Shown here: piece after piece, positions 35,397-43,863 of the stretch
Numbering within the stretch: position 1 is the first letter of the stretch
Layout: the number at the start of each line of letters is the position of its first letter
Assembly: GCF_045689735.1 (NCBI RefSeq)
Contig: NZ_CP142685.1
Location: 1,116,001 to 1,180,000 of the forward strand
Direction of reading: 5' to 3'
DNA: 64,000 nucleotides
Source: Halothiobacillus sp045689735
Lineage (GTDB): Bacteria; Pseudomonadota; Gammaproteobacteria; Halothiobacillales; Halothiobacillaceae
Program-made: the position numbers and the translations under genes
Notes under the pieces: generated by a model
The model's input: the letters and a program-made list of their open reading frames with translations, nothing else
What the model was told of the DNA's origin: nothing
Databases searched by the model: none

Positions 35397-36434
35397 ATGT
35401 TCAAGCGCTTTCGCGGCATGTTTTCGACCGATTTATCCATTGATCTGGGCACAGCCAACACACTGATTTACGCTCCCGGCCGGGGCATCGTGCTGGACGA
35501 ACCCTCCGTGGTCGCCTTACGCACCGATAGCGCGCAAACCGCCATTCAGGCTTACGGCCTCGAAGCCAAGCAAATGGTGGGGCGCACACCAAAATCCATC
35601 CAGGCCGTGCGTCCCTTGCGCGATGGCGTGATCGCGGACTTCCATGTCACCGAAAAAATGCTGCAACACTTCATCAAAAAAGTGCACGCCAGCCATTGGT
35701 TCCGCCCGAGTCCGCGCGTCTTGGTCTGCGTTCCCGTAGGCGCCACCCAGGTCGAACGCCGCGCCATCCGCGAATCCGTCCTGAGTGCTGGCGCACGCAA
35801 GGCCTACATCATCGAGGAGCCGATGGCAGCGGCGATTGGCGCGGGGATCAATGTCGATGAGCCTCGGGGTTCGATGGTGGTCGATATCGGGGGGGGCACT
35901 TCCGAGGTTGGCGTCATTTCTCTCGATGGCATCGTGTACTCCTCCTCCGTGCGGATTGGCGGGGATAAATTCGACGAGAGCATCATTGCCTTCGTCCGCC
36001 GGCATTACGGCATCCTGATTGGCGAAGCCACCGCCGAGCGCATCAAAAAGGAAATTGGCTCCGCCTACCCGGGCAAGGAGCTGCTCGAAATCGATGTCAA
36101 GGGACGCAATCTGGCTGAAGGGGTGCCGCGCAGTTTTACCCTGAACAGCAACGAAATTCTTGAAGCACTGAATGAACCCTTGTTCGGCATCGTTCAAGCC
36201 GTGCGCACGGCGCTGGAACAAACCCCGCCCGAACTCGGCGCCGATATTGCCGAACGCGGCATCGTCCTGACCGGCGGGGGTGCTTTGTTGCGCGACATCG
36301 ACAAACTCATTCGGGAAGAAACTGGCCTGCCGGTCGTTATTGCCGATGATCCGCTCACCTGTGTGGCGCGCGGTGGCGGGCGCGTGCTGGAGATGATCGA
36401 CCATCGGCACACCACTTTATTCTCTGCCGAATAA
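35397..36434 (+). CDS. mreB: Rod shape-determining protein MreB
   Basis: 345 residues of the actin fold. It begins MFKRFRGMFSTDLSIDLGTAN with the phosphate-1 loop SIDLGTANTLIY, has VCVPVGATQVERRA, the phosphate-2 VVDIGGGTSEVGVIS and the adenosine motif GIVLTGGGALLRDI. It forms membrane-attached filaments that guide elongasome peptidoglycan synthesis. A rod-shaped cell is implied. It is followed by mreC after 9 bp. Confidence 0.97.
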   Translation: MFKRFRGMFSTDLSIDLGTANTLIYAPGRGIVLDEPSVVALRTDSAQTAIQAYGLEAKQMVGRTPKSIQAVRPLRDGVIADFHVTEKMLQHFIKKVHASHWFRPSPRVLVCVPVGATQVERRAIRESVLSAGARKAYIIEEPMAAAIGAGINVDEPRGSMVVDIGGGTSEVGVISLDGIVYSSSVRIGGDKFDESIIAFVRRHYGILIGEATAERIKKEIGSAYPGKELLEIDVKGRNLAEGVPRSFTLNSNEILEALNEPLFGIVQAVRTALEQTPPELGADIAERGIVLTGGGALLRDIDKLIREETGLPVVIADDPLTCVARGGGRVLEMIDHRHTTLFSAE

Positions 36435-36443
36435 TCGCCCGCC

Positions 36444-37451
36444 GTGGCACTGTTTGAAACGCACCGACCGGGCATCACCAAACTCCTCCTTCTGGTCTTG
36501 CTATCCGTTCTCCTGATGGCGCTGGATCGGGCGGGCAATTCCATGGTTCAGCAGGTCAATACCCAACTGGCCAGTATCACCGACGGCCTCGCCCGACTGG
36601 TCGCGGCACCCATCAACTGGTCTGAGCAGTTTCTCGCTCATTGGCAAAGTCAGGGTGCCCAGGCAGCCAGAATCACCCAGCTCGAACAGGAAAACTTGCT
36701 GCTAAAAGGGCAAATGCAGCAATTCTTCCATCTCCAGACTGAAGTCAATCAGCTCAAAACCTTGTTGCATGGCCAAAACACGCCCGTCTCTGGGGTGCTT
36801 CTCGCCACGCGCATCGCCCAGCACAATAATCCGGAACAGCGCAGTTTCAATATCAATCGCGGCAGCAACGACGGGGTCCAACCCGGTCAGCCGGTCATCG
36901 ACGGTTATGGCATCGTCGGCCAGATCATCCGCAGCAGTCGAACGGGTGCCGTCGTACTGCAGATGGACTCACATCGCCAAGCCTTGTCGGTCAAGATTGG
37001 CGACACGGGCTTCATCGGTATTCTCAATGGCAGCGGCACCCGCAATCTGCTGTCACTGGATCGAATCCCCGATCGATATCCCGTCAAAGTTGGCGACATC
37101 CTCTACACCTCGGGGCTCGATGGCGTGTTTCCGCCCGGTTACCCGGTGGCTCGGGTGACGCAAATCCATAACGAGCGCAGCCAGGCGTTTTTGAATATCA
37201 CAGCCACCCCGGTCGCGCATCTTGATCACTTGCAGCAGGTGCTGGTTTTGACCAATCCGCCTGATGCTCCGCCACCACCGTCGCTCGGGAAACCCGTAGA
37301 AGCGGCGCAAACCATGCCTGCACCCGCCCTGATCGAAGCGGGTCAGCCCAACAGCCCCGCCCCGGTGCTGCCAACGCCACCAGCCACCAGCACAGCCATG
37401 CCGAATAAAGCCCCGACCAACAAAGAAATGGGAAATCAACATGCGCGGTGA
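36444..37451 (+). CDS. mreC: Rod shape-determining protein MreC
   Basis: 335 residues. One N-terminal membrane span (about 12-30), a coiled coil (residues 60-100, with ITQLEQENLLLKGQMQQ), then the periplasmic beta-sandwich with NINRGSNDGVQPGQPVID and GDILYTSGLDGVFPPGYPVARV. The last ~60 residues are proline/alanine rich and likely disordered. It links MreB to the periplasmic cell-wall machinery. Its stop overlaps the mreD start by 11 bp. Confidence 0.94.
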   Translation: MALFETHRPGITKLLLLVLLSVLLMALDRAGNSMVQQVNTQLASITDGLARLVAAPINWSEQFLAHWQSQGAQAARITQLEQENLLLKGQMQQFFHLQTEVNQLKTLLHGQNTPVSGVLLATRIAQHNNPEQRSFNINRGSNDGVQPGQPVIDGYGIVGQIIRSSRTGAVVLQMDSHRQALSVKIGDTGFIGILNGSGTRNLLSLDRIPDRYPVKVGDILYTSGLDGVFPPGYPVARVTQIHNERSQAFLNITATPVAHLDHLQQVLVLTNPPDAPPPPSLGKPVEAAQTMPAPALIEAGQPNSPAPVLPTPPATSTAMPNKAPTNKEMGNQHAR

Positions 37452-37911
37452 CTGGTTAGCCATCAGCACCAGCCTGTTATTGGCACTACTCCTGACCTTG
37501 CTGCCGTTCGGCGGATGGTACGGCCAATATGCGCCGCAATGGCTCTGGCTGGTCGTGATGTACTGGGTGCTCAAAACACCGAATCAGATTGGTCTGGTTA
37601 CCGCGTGGAGCATGGGGCTGCTCCTGGATGTTGCCACCGTCGGCCTGCTCGGCGCACATGCCCTGTTATTCACCTTGAGTGCCGCCCTGGTTCTTGCCTT
37701 GCGTCCTTGGTTGAACAGCACCGGGCCGCTGCAACAAGCCATCTTTTTTTCAGGCTTATCGCTGCTTTATCTGTTGTTCTTACTGTGGATGCAGGGGGGG
37801 CTCAGTGGCGGATTGGCGGTGCTGAGCTACTTTGGCCGCAGCCTGAGCAATCTGGTGATCTGGCCCGTCTTGTTATTCTCGCTCTACCAATTGCGGCAAC
37901 GATTACACTAA
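37441..37911 (+). CDS. mreD: Rod shape-determining protein MreD
   Basis: 156 residues, five hydrophobic spans. GLLLDVATVGLLGAHAL is the recognisable family segment. It is an inner-membrane part of the elongasome. Its TAA stop is the first three bases of a palindromic repeat unit at 37909-37947. Confidence 0.9.
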   Translation: MRGDWLAISTSLLLALLLTLLPFGGWYGQYAPQWLWLVVMYWVLKTPNQIGLVTAWSMGLLLDVATVGLLGAHALLFTLSAALVLALRPWLNSTGPLQQAIFFSGLSLLYLLFLLWMQGGLSGGLAVLSYFGRSLSNLVIWPVLLFSLYQLRQRLH

Positions 37912-37947
37912 CAGGCCGTTGAAAAGCGTTTTTCAACGGCCTGTTAA
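37909..37947. repeat. Perfect palindromic repeat unit at the mreD stop
   Basis: TAACAGGCCGTTGAAAA (37909-37925) and TTTTCAACGGCCTGTTA (37930-37946) form a perfect 17-bp stem with a 4-base loop. It belongs to the same family as 3105-3142 and the ends of 53911-54060. A degenerate half-copy, TTTTTCAATCCCAGGTTAA, follows at about 37990-38007 and supplies the dgkA stop. It may act as a bidirectional terminator for the convergent mreD and dgkA. Confidence 0.8.
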
Positions 37948-38004
37948 CACGGAAAGCTGCCCCGTCGTAAGCGAGTCGGGATGCGGGCGTTTTTCAATCC
38001 CAGG

Positions 38005-38382
38005 TTAATGCGCCGGGAAAAACTGAGGCCACAGGATCAAGATCCATGTCGCCGCAGCCAATACCAGCGAAGTAAATACGGCGGCCGAACCCATATCTTT
38101 GGCGCGTCCCGATAGTTTATGCGGGTCCAGTCCCACACGATCCACGACATTCTCAATCCCGGTATTCAGCAACTCGGTAATCAGAATGACCAAGATAGAA
38201 CCCACGAGTAACGCTCGTTCGATGCCGGTTTGACCGAGATAAATCCCTAAGGGGATCGCCACAACGGACAACCAGATCTCCTGCCGGAATGCTTCTTCCT
38301 TGCGATACGCCGTACGAAAACCTTGCCACGAATACTTACTGGCAAGCAATAACCGCTTGAATCCCAGATTTTCCGATGCCAT
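38005..38382 (-). CDS. dgkA: Diacylglycerol kinase
   Basis: 125 residues from the ATG at 38382, which overlaps the TAA of gcvH by one base (TAATG). Three membrane spans are seen. The catalytic/metal-binding core is RKEEAFRQE (Glu near 30) and ITELLNTGIENVVD with KAMDMGSA-like GRAKDMGSAAV. It rephosphorylates diacylglycerol released in membrane-derived glycan synthesis. The gcvH-dgkA coupling is unusual. Confidence 0.94.
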   Translation of the reverse strand: MASENLGFKRLLLASKYSWQGFRTAYRKEEAFRQEIWLSVVAIPLGIYLGQTGIERALLVGSILVILITELLNTGIENVVDRVGLDPHKLSGRAKDMGSAAVFTSLVLAAATWILILWPQFFPAH

Positions 38383-38768
38383 TACGCCCCCTGATCCAGG
38401 GTATGTTGATACTGCTCGGCATCTTGCCACTCAGCCAATGGCCCCGTGGGCGTGATTTCCAGAATCCAGCCGTCATCCCAAGGCGCGTCGTTGATCAACT
38501 CAGGGCTATCGACCAGCGCGGAATTCACACTGGCGACCATACCATCCACCGGGCTCAACACATCAGAAGCCGCCTTGACCGATTCCAGCGTGGCACAAGC
38601 TGCCCCTTGATTGACTGCAGCACCCACCTCAGGCAACTGAACGAACACCACATCACCCAGCATTGCCTGACCAGCGGCCGTCACCCCCAGACGCAGCGTT
38701 TTACCTTGGTTCATCACCCACTCATGCGTAGGGCCAAAACGGCGATCGTTCGGTATTGCGTCGGACAT
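38382..38768 (-). CDS. gcvH: Glycine cleavage system H protein (lipoyl carrier)
   Basis: 128 residues from the ATG at 38768. The lipoyl-lysine is K65 in LESVKAASDV, followed by SPVDG; FGPTHEW starts the domain. GcvH shuttles the aminomethyl group between GcvP, GcvT and the dihydrolipoyl dehydrogenase, and in some bacteria also serves as a lipoate relay. No gcvT or gcvP is adjacent; the gene is joined to dgkA instead. The related LbpA carrier of sHdr sulfur oxidation is an alternative, but the classical ESVKAASDV motif and the absence of hdr genes favour GcvH. Confidence 0.88.
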   Translation of the reverse strand: MSDAIPNDRRFGPTHEWVMNQGKTLRLGVTAAGQAMLGDVVFVQLPEVGAAVNQGAACATLESVKAASDVLSPVDGMVASVNSALVDSPELINDAPWDDGWILEITPTGPLAEWQDAEQYQHTLDQGA

Positions 38769-39034
38769 GAATACTCCATTGGGAATCAGGGAAAGATAAT
38801 GGATCAGGCCATGAGTCAGTTCCATACGAGCCCCGATCACCGGCTTGATTAGAACATGCAGTAGATCACAAAAATATGAATGTCTCGGGAATCGCCAAAT
38901 CCATCGATGCTTGAATAGAATCAACCCGCCTCAAGTCATAGACAATTCATAAAGTTTTTGGGAATCAATCCGTTGAACGAAGCATCGATGAAAGCACGCC
39001 TGCTTCAAGCAGAAATGATGCAATTAGAGAACGC

Positions 39035-40012
39035 CTAGTAACCGGTTGCATCCGGCTCAATTGAAAATTTCTTCAAGCGATACAAGAAGGTGTCTCGCGA
39101 CAAATTCAATAGCCGAGCCGCCCTGCTTTTATTGCCCCCGGTACGCACCAGCGCCTGCCGCAGCAAATCCGACTCCACCGCGTCTAAATCCACTCCCGTA
39201 TCTGGCAGGACAAAACCCCGAGCCGGTGGGGCGACAGTGACCTGCCGAATCTCCAGCGGCAAAGCCGCTACATCGACGGTTTTCCCCCCGAACAAGATCA
39301 CCAGTCGTTCGGCCAGATTGCGCAATTCCCGGACATTGCCCGGCCAGTCGTGGCGGCGCAGCACACCCCGTGCCTGCGCGGTCAACCTTGGCACAGGTTG
39401 TTGATATTGCAGACTAAATTCGGCAAAAAACCGATTCAATAGATACTCGATATCCCCCTGGCGGTCGCGCAACGGCGGCAGGTGAATCGGCACGACCTGG
39501 AGTCGATACATCAAATCTGCCCGGAAGCGGCCTTCGGCAACCATCACCGACAAGTCACGGTGTGTCGCGGCAACGACACGCACGCGCACGCGTTCAGGTC
39601 GGTGATCGCCCAGGCTGGTGACCTCATTCGTTTCCAAGAAACGCAGGAGTTTGGCCTGCACCGCCATGGGGAGCTCGGCAATTTCATCCAGGAATAGGGT
39701 TCCGCCCTCTGCGGCACGGATCAACCCCGCATAATCAGTCGATGCCCCTGTGAACGCGCCGCGCCGGTGACCAAAAAGCTGCGATTCCGCCAGTTGCTCC
39801 GAAAAAGTCGCGCAGTTCACCGCAATAAACGGGGCATGACCCCGCGATGAACCATCATGCAGCGCCCGGGCAATGAGTTCTTTCCCGGTGCCCGATTCGC
39901 CAAGGATCAGTGTCGTGGCTTCGGTTGCCGCCACGATCTGCACACTTCGCAGTACCGATTCGAACAGCGGTGATTGCGTAGCAATTCGTGCGAAAAGATC
40001 GAACTGAGACAT
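39035..40012 (-). CDS. Sigma-54-dependent transcriptional activator lacking a receiver domain
   Basis: 325 residues. The AAA+ domain fills most of the protein: Walker A GESGTGKE (about 38-45), the sigma-54 contact loop GAFTGA (about 84-89), Walker B GGTLFLDEIAELP and the R-finger region FRADLMYRL. A Fis-type helix-turn-helix lies at the C-terminus (NKSRAARLLNLSRDTFLYRLKKF). There is only a short N-terminal stretch, so no phosphorelay receiver or sensory domain is present, as in PspF-type activators. The target is unknown. It stands alone between gcvH and the Mla-type operon, with a possible promoter at 40041. Confidence 0.9.
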   Translation of the reverse strand: MSQFDLFARIATQSPLFESVLRSVQIVAATEATTLILGESGTGKELIARALHDGSSRGHAPFIAVNCATFSEQLAESQLFGHRRGAFTGASTDYAGLIRAAEGGTLFLDEIAELPMAVQAKLLRFLETNEVTSLGDHRPERVRVRVVAATHRDLSVMVAEGRFRADLMYRLQVVPIHLPPLRDRQGDIEYLLNRFFAEFSLQYQQPVPRLTAQARGVLRRHDWPGNVRELRNLAERLVILFGGKTVDVAALPLEIRQVTVAPPARGFVLPDTGVDLDAVESDLLRQALVRTGGNKSRAARLLNLSRDTFLYRLKKFSIEPDATGY

Positions 40013-40040
40013 GATAGCGATCCCAAAAAATGTGCTGGGG

Positions 40041-40072
40041 ATTATACGCCGTTACGGAAAAACCGAAGCAAT
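40041..40072 (-). promoter_or_regulatory. Possible promoter of the sigma-54 activator gene
   Basis: A consensus -10 TATAAT (minus strand, 40046-40041) lies 28 bp before the ATG at 40012. The nearest -35-like box, TTGCTT, is 19 bp upstream, so the spacing is long. Supported mainly by the -10. Confidence 0.4.
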
Positions 40073-40117
40073 CCGCAACAGGATTTATCGGGCGATGGCG
40101 CGGTGAACGGCATCCCA

Positions 40118-40825
40118 TCAGTCATCGGCAGAACCCTGCGCCAACCCGGGCACGAGATCGCGTGTTTGCTGGACAATGTCCACCAACGCCTGATCCAGCA
40201 AGCGCTGTGCACCGGCGGCAAAATCCTCAGCATTATTCTGCGCCAGCGCTTCGCTGCGATCGAATCGCCAATGCGCCTGAATAGCCCGCGTCTTGGGATC
40301 GAGCCAGACACAGTCCATCGCCAGATGCGCTGCGCCTTCGGTGCCTTGGATATCGTGTTCCAGTTTTTCCAGCGTACAGCTCAAACCGATCTGCACCCGC
40401 GCAGTCCCTCCCGTGCGAAAGACGCCCGCGACCCAAGGCTGCCGTGCCAGTGTTTGATTCAACGCATCCCCAATCATATCCGCAGGCGGCGCCAACCAAC
40501 GATTATCGCGATAGGGTGCCAGCACCTGGGGCGCACGGCTATACATCATGGCCGGACTTTCCAGTCCTTGAGCCGGACTGACATTGCGCAACAAAATCGA
40601 AACCGTGCGCGGCTGCCCCTCGACCAACACAGGCTTGGTCACAATTTTCGCGGCATCCAGACGCCAGGTTTCCTGCGGCTGCGGTGCCTGAATCGGTAAG
40701 CTGCAGCCGGCGAGACCGAGCACACACAGACCGAGAATCCCCCGCCATTGCCAGCCAAAAAAACGCGCTGCCCGGCGGCATTGAACAGCAGCCACGGGAG
40801 TCAAGGCAGATAATCTTTTATTCAT
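40118..40825 (-). CDS. ABC-type transport auxiliary lipoprotein (MlaX/PqiC-like)
   Basis: About 235 residues. The ATG at 40825 overlaps the TGA of the MCE gene (TGATG); a GTG one codon earlier is an alternative. A hydrophobic segment ends in the lipobox LGLAGC, predicting an outer- or inner-membrane-anchored periplasmic lipoprotein. The mature part has the family pattern QETWRLDA then ADMIGDALNQTLARQ. It is the last gene of the mlaE-mlaF-mlaD-lipoprotein set, and is inferred to help lipid transfer at the outer membrane. Confidence 0.82.
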   Translation of the reverse strand: MNKRLSALTPVAAVQCRRAARFFGWQWRGILGLCVLGLAGCSLPIQAPQPQETWRLDAAKIVTKPVLVEGQPRTVSILLRNVSPAQGLESPAMMYSRAPQVLAPYRDNRWLAPPADMIGDALNQTLARQPWVAGVFRTGGTARVQIGLSCTLEKLEHDIQGTEGAAHLAMDCVWLDPKTRAIQAHWRFDRSEALAQNNAEDFAAGAQRLLDQALVDIVQQTRDLVPGLAQGSADD

Positions 40826-41829
40826 CACGGTGAATTCCTGGAACTTGATGAGGCATTGGCGTGCCCGGCTTCACCCGGCCCCGGCGGCAACGGCGCGGCG
40901 CCGTATAGAATCCGGCTGGGATTGTCACTCAATTGGTTCAACAGGCGAGTCGTCGCCAGACTGGCCTGTTGCAGTTGATCAATCAAACCACTCAGCTCGG
41001 GCAAAACGCGCTGATCCAGCCGTTGAACCATCGTCGTGCCGGTCGTCGTTAAGCGGATGGTGCTTTGACTCGCGTCACTAACCTGATTCGCGGCAGTTTT
41101 GGTGGCAGAGAGCGCCTCTTTCAGCCCGACGATGGAGCGGCTAAACCGATCCGTCAACCCCTCCAGTTGCTGCACCAGGGTGATCGTGGACTGAGTCAGT
41201 CGGGCGGTGTGTTGGGCGGTTTGCCGAGCGGCGGCGATGAATTCACCAATATCCGCCTGATGATCGGCCAGCGTCTGCGTCACGGTGTGCACATTGTCGA
41301 GAATCGCGCCGATCGTTTGAATATTGTGCTCGCTCATCAGTTGATCAACCCGATCCGTCACCCGGGTAATTTTGACCATGGTGTCAGACAAGCCGCCTTC
41401 CAGCCGCGAGAAAATCGACGGTTCATAGGGTATGACCAGATCGCCATCACTATTGCGGCGATCCAGCGGCTGGGCAGACTTGCCCCCGGTAAGATTGAGC
41501 ACGCTCAAACCAGTCACCCCTTGCGGGCGCAGTTGGGCGACCGTATCGGCGCGGATGGGGAGGCTGGCATCAAGCGCCACCAGAATCTTGATGCGCCCGG
41601 GATTGTGCGGATCGATGCCAATCTGGGTGACATGACCGACACTGACCCCCCGATACAGCACGCTGCTGTTCTCGGTCAGCCCCGCGACGCTATCCGTGGC
41701 ATAAATCACATACGGCGTAAACTGCTGCTGTTTACCCCCGGTGACCAGCCAGTACAACAGCACCGCGAATCCCAACCCCAGCAACATCACGAACGCGCCG
41801 ACTGCGGTGTAATTGATTTTGCTTTCCAT
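40825..41829 (-). CDS. MCE/MlaD-family lipid-transport protein
   Basis: 334 residues. One N-terminal membrane span (residues about 10-30) is followed by the MCE domain, PYVIYATDSVAGLTENSSVLYRGVSVGHVTQIGID (segments GLTENSSVLYRGV and GHVTQI), and a long helical tail of ~170 residues, as in MlaD/LetB-type single-MCE proteins. It forms a periplasmic ring that binds phospholipid. It starts at the TGA of the ATPase gene (TGATG) and is followed by the lipoprotein. It is longer than MlaD of E. coli (183 aa) because of the helical C-terminus, which resembles the non-Mla MCE subgroup. Confidence 0.87.
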   Translation of the reverse strand: MESKINYTAVGAFVMLLGLGFAVLLYWLVTGGKQQQFTPYVIYATDSVAGLTENSSVLYRGVSVGHVTQIGIDPHNPGRIKILVALDASLPIRADTVAQLRPQGVTGLSVLNLTGGKSAQPLDRRNSDGDLVIPYEPSIFSRLEGGLSDTMVKITRVTDRVDQLMSEHNIQTIGAILDNVHTVTQTLADHQADIGEFIAAARQTAQHTARLTQSTITLVQQLEGLTDRFSRSIVGLKEALSATKTAANQVSDASQSTIRLTTTGTTMVQRLDQRVLPELSGLIDQLQQASLATTRLLNQLSDNPSRILYGAAPLPPGPGEAGHANASSSSRNSP

Positions 41830-42626
41830 CAGTTAGCCTCTTGCGTGCCCGCAGACTGCGCTGCCTGCCAATATGCCATTGATCGTTCCCCCCGGAAATA
41901 GGCCACCAGTTCCGGCTCTTCCCGGGTGGCGAGTTCAGCCGCCGTCCCCACCGCCAGCACTTTTTTGCGTCCGAGGAACGCCACCTCATCCACCCCACGC
42001 CAGATCGAATCCAGATCATGCGTGACCTGTAACACCGTCAGCCCGAGCGAACGGCTCAAGGTATGAATCAACTCATCAAACGCCGCCGCACTGATCGGAT
42101 CCAGACCGGAAGTCGGCTCATCGAGAATCAAAAGCTCGGGTTCGAGCGCGAGGGCGCGTGCCAGACCGGCGCGTTTAACCATCCCACCGGAAAGCTCGAT
42201 CGGTCGTTTGTGCGCGCTATCGGCGGGCAACCCGGCCAGCAGGATTTTGCTCATCGCCAACTCAACCAGCCAAGCGGGATCAAACCGCCCGTGCTCCTTG
42301 AGTGGCAGCAGCACATTTTCCAGCACGGTCAAGGAAGTAAACAACGCGCCCCCCTGAAACAACACGCCGATGCGCTCACGCAACCGCTGACGCGCCGCCT
42401 CCCCCGCCGAGCCGACATCGACGCCAAACAGTTTGAGGGTGCCACTCGTCGGCGCGCGCAGCATGATCAGGGTATGCAGCAGTACGGTTTTCCCGGTTCC
42501 CGAACCGCCCACCAAGGCCCGCACCCGGCCGCGTTCGAGTTGAAAATCCAGCCCGTCATGCACGCGGTTGGTTCCGAATTGATTGACGATCGCGCGGGCA
42601 TCGATGACCAAATCCAAGCCATCCAT
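41829..42626 (-). CDS. ABC transporter ATPase, MlaF-like
   Basis: 265 residues. Walker A GGSGTGKT (40-47), signature ELSGGMVKRAGLARAL, Walker B LLILDEPTSGLDP and the switch His in QVTHDLDS are intact. It drives the MlaE-type permease encoded 3 bp upstream. The GGMVKR form of the signature is typical of the MCE-associated ATPases. Confidence 0.93.
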   Translation of the reverse strand: MDGLDLVIDARAIVNQFGTNRVHDGLDFQLERGRVRALVGGSGTGKTVLLHTLIMLRAPTSGTLKLFGVDVGSAGEAARQRLRERIGVLFQGGALFTSLTVLENVLLPLKEHGRFDPAWLVELAMSKILLAGLPADSAHKRPIELSGGMVKRAGLARALALEPELLILDEPTSGLDPISAAAFDELIHTLSRSLGLTVLQVTHDLDSIWRGVDEVAFLGRKKVLAVGTAAELATREEPELVAYFRGERSMAYWQAAQSAGTQEAN

Positions 42627-42629
42627 GAC

Positions 42630-43775
42630 TCAATACCCCATCAAGTTGAACAGCACCGAAAACACCGCATCGATGATGATGACCATAAAAATCGCCTGCA
42701 CCACGCTGATCGTCGTCGCCTTCCCCACCGCTGCTGCGCTGCCGCGAACCCGCATGCCTTGCATGCAGCCGATCAGCGCAATCACCACGGCAAACACCGG
42801 TGCCTTGACCAACCCCAGCATCAAGGTCGTCGCCGTGACGGCCTCAGGAATTCGCTCGAAAAAAATAGAAAACGGCACGCCATATCCAAAGTTGGCCACT
42901 ACCGCGCCGCCAAGCAGCCCGAGGACATCGGCGAACACTGACAGCAACGGCAAGGCAATCACCAGCGCGATGACTTTGGGGAACACCAGCATTTCAAACG
43001 GGGATAATCCCAAAGAACGCAGGGCATCGATCTCCTCCGTAATCCGCATCGTCCCCAGCTGCGCGGTATAAGAAGAGCCCGTCCGCCCCGCGACGATGAT
43101 CGCCGCCAGCAGCGGCCCCATTTCCCGCAGGGTGATGATGCTGACGAGATTCACAATCAGCACATTGGCACCGTAATTGGACAGCGTGGCGCCCCCCTGA
43201 TAGGCCATCACCATGCCAATCAAGAATGACAGTAGCCCCACAATCCCCAACGCCCGCACCCCACCGGCATCAATCTCGGCGAACACGGATCGCCAGCGAA
43301 TCCGCCAGAAGAACAACAACAGCGGCAAGCCCCGAACCACCAACTCACCGAGAAACGCCAGAAAGGCACTCGCTTCATGCCATTGGCTCACCACCGCGCG
43401 GCCAATTTGTGCCAAGAAGTTTTCTCGAACCGGCTTCCCCTCCGGCAATGGCACCAGCCGCTCCGCCATTAAAGCCAACAAAGCTTGCGCCTGATCAGGT
43501 AACTCCGCCCAAGAGACTTCTCGGCCAGCCGCCGTCCATGCCTGAATCCAGCGCGACATCACCAGAGCACCCGCTGCGTCCAGCGTCAAACCATCTGCCG
43601 TGAGTTCAAAAGACTGAGCATCCGCTGGCACGGGCAACGGCGGCACCGAGCTGAGGCCGTGTGCCGTCCAACGACCAGAAAAGCACAGCGTTGCCGGATT
43701 TCCGGCGCGCGCTGGTTGCCAATGCAGTGCAGGCGGAGCAGAAGGCAGGGCACTCGAATCAGTCTGGGTCAACAT
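42630..43775 (-). CDS. MlaE-family permease with N-terminal STAS-like domain
   Basis: 381 residues. Residues 1-100 look like a STAS domain (GRWTAHGL, LDAAGALVMSRW), fused to a MlaE permease with five to six spans. Characteristic segments are REMGPLLAAIIVAGRTGSSYTAQLGTM (REMGPLLAAIIVAGR), EEIDALRSLGLSPFEMLVFPK, and GCMQGMRVRGSAAAVG. It forms the inner-membrane part of the lipid transporter. It is the first gene of the operon and is divergent from rluB. The fused STAS domain distinguishes it from E. coli MlaE, where STAS is the separate MlaB. Confidence 0.9.
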   Translation of the reverse strand: MLTQTDSSALPSAPPALHWQPARAGNPATLCFSGRWTAHGLSSVPPLPVPADAQSFELTADGLTLDAAGALVMSRWIQAWTAAGREVSWAELPDQAQALLALMAERLVPLPEGKPVRENFLAQIGRAVVSQWHEASAFLAFLGELVVRGLPLLLFFWRIRWRSVFAEIDAGGVRALGIVGLLSFLIGMVMAYQGGATLSNYGANVLIVNLVSIITLREMGPLLAAIIVAGRTGSSYTAQLGTMRITEEIDALRSLGLSPFEMLVFPKVIALVIALPLLSVFADVLGLLGGAVVANFGYGVPFSIFFERIPEAVTATTLMLGLVKAPVFAVVIALIGCMQGMRVRGSAAAVGKATTISVVQAIFMVIIIDAVFSVLFNLMGY

Positions 43776-43863
43776 GGGTACCGATCAGCTTGGAAAACCC
43801 GAGATCGGCAGCTTATCATGCGAAGTCTTTTGCCGCAGTCGCGGCGCACTGGGGGAATCGCGC

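Noticed and set aside
38988..39038. 16-codon frame on the plus strand between gcvH and the sigma-54 activator
   Set aside because: Too short, no ribosome binding site, and its stop overlaps the end of the activator gene; likely chance.
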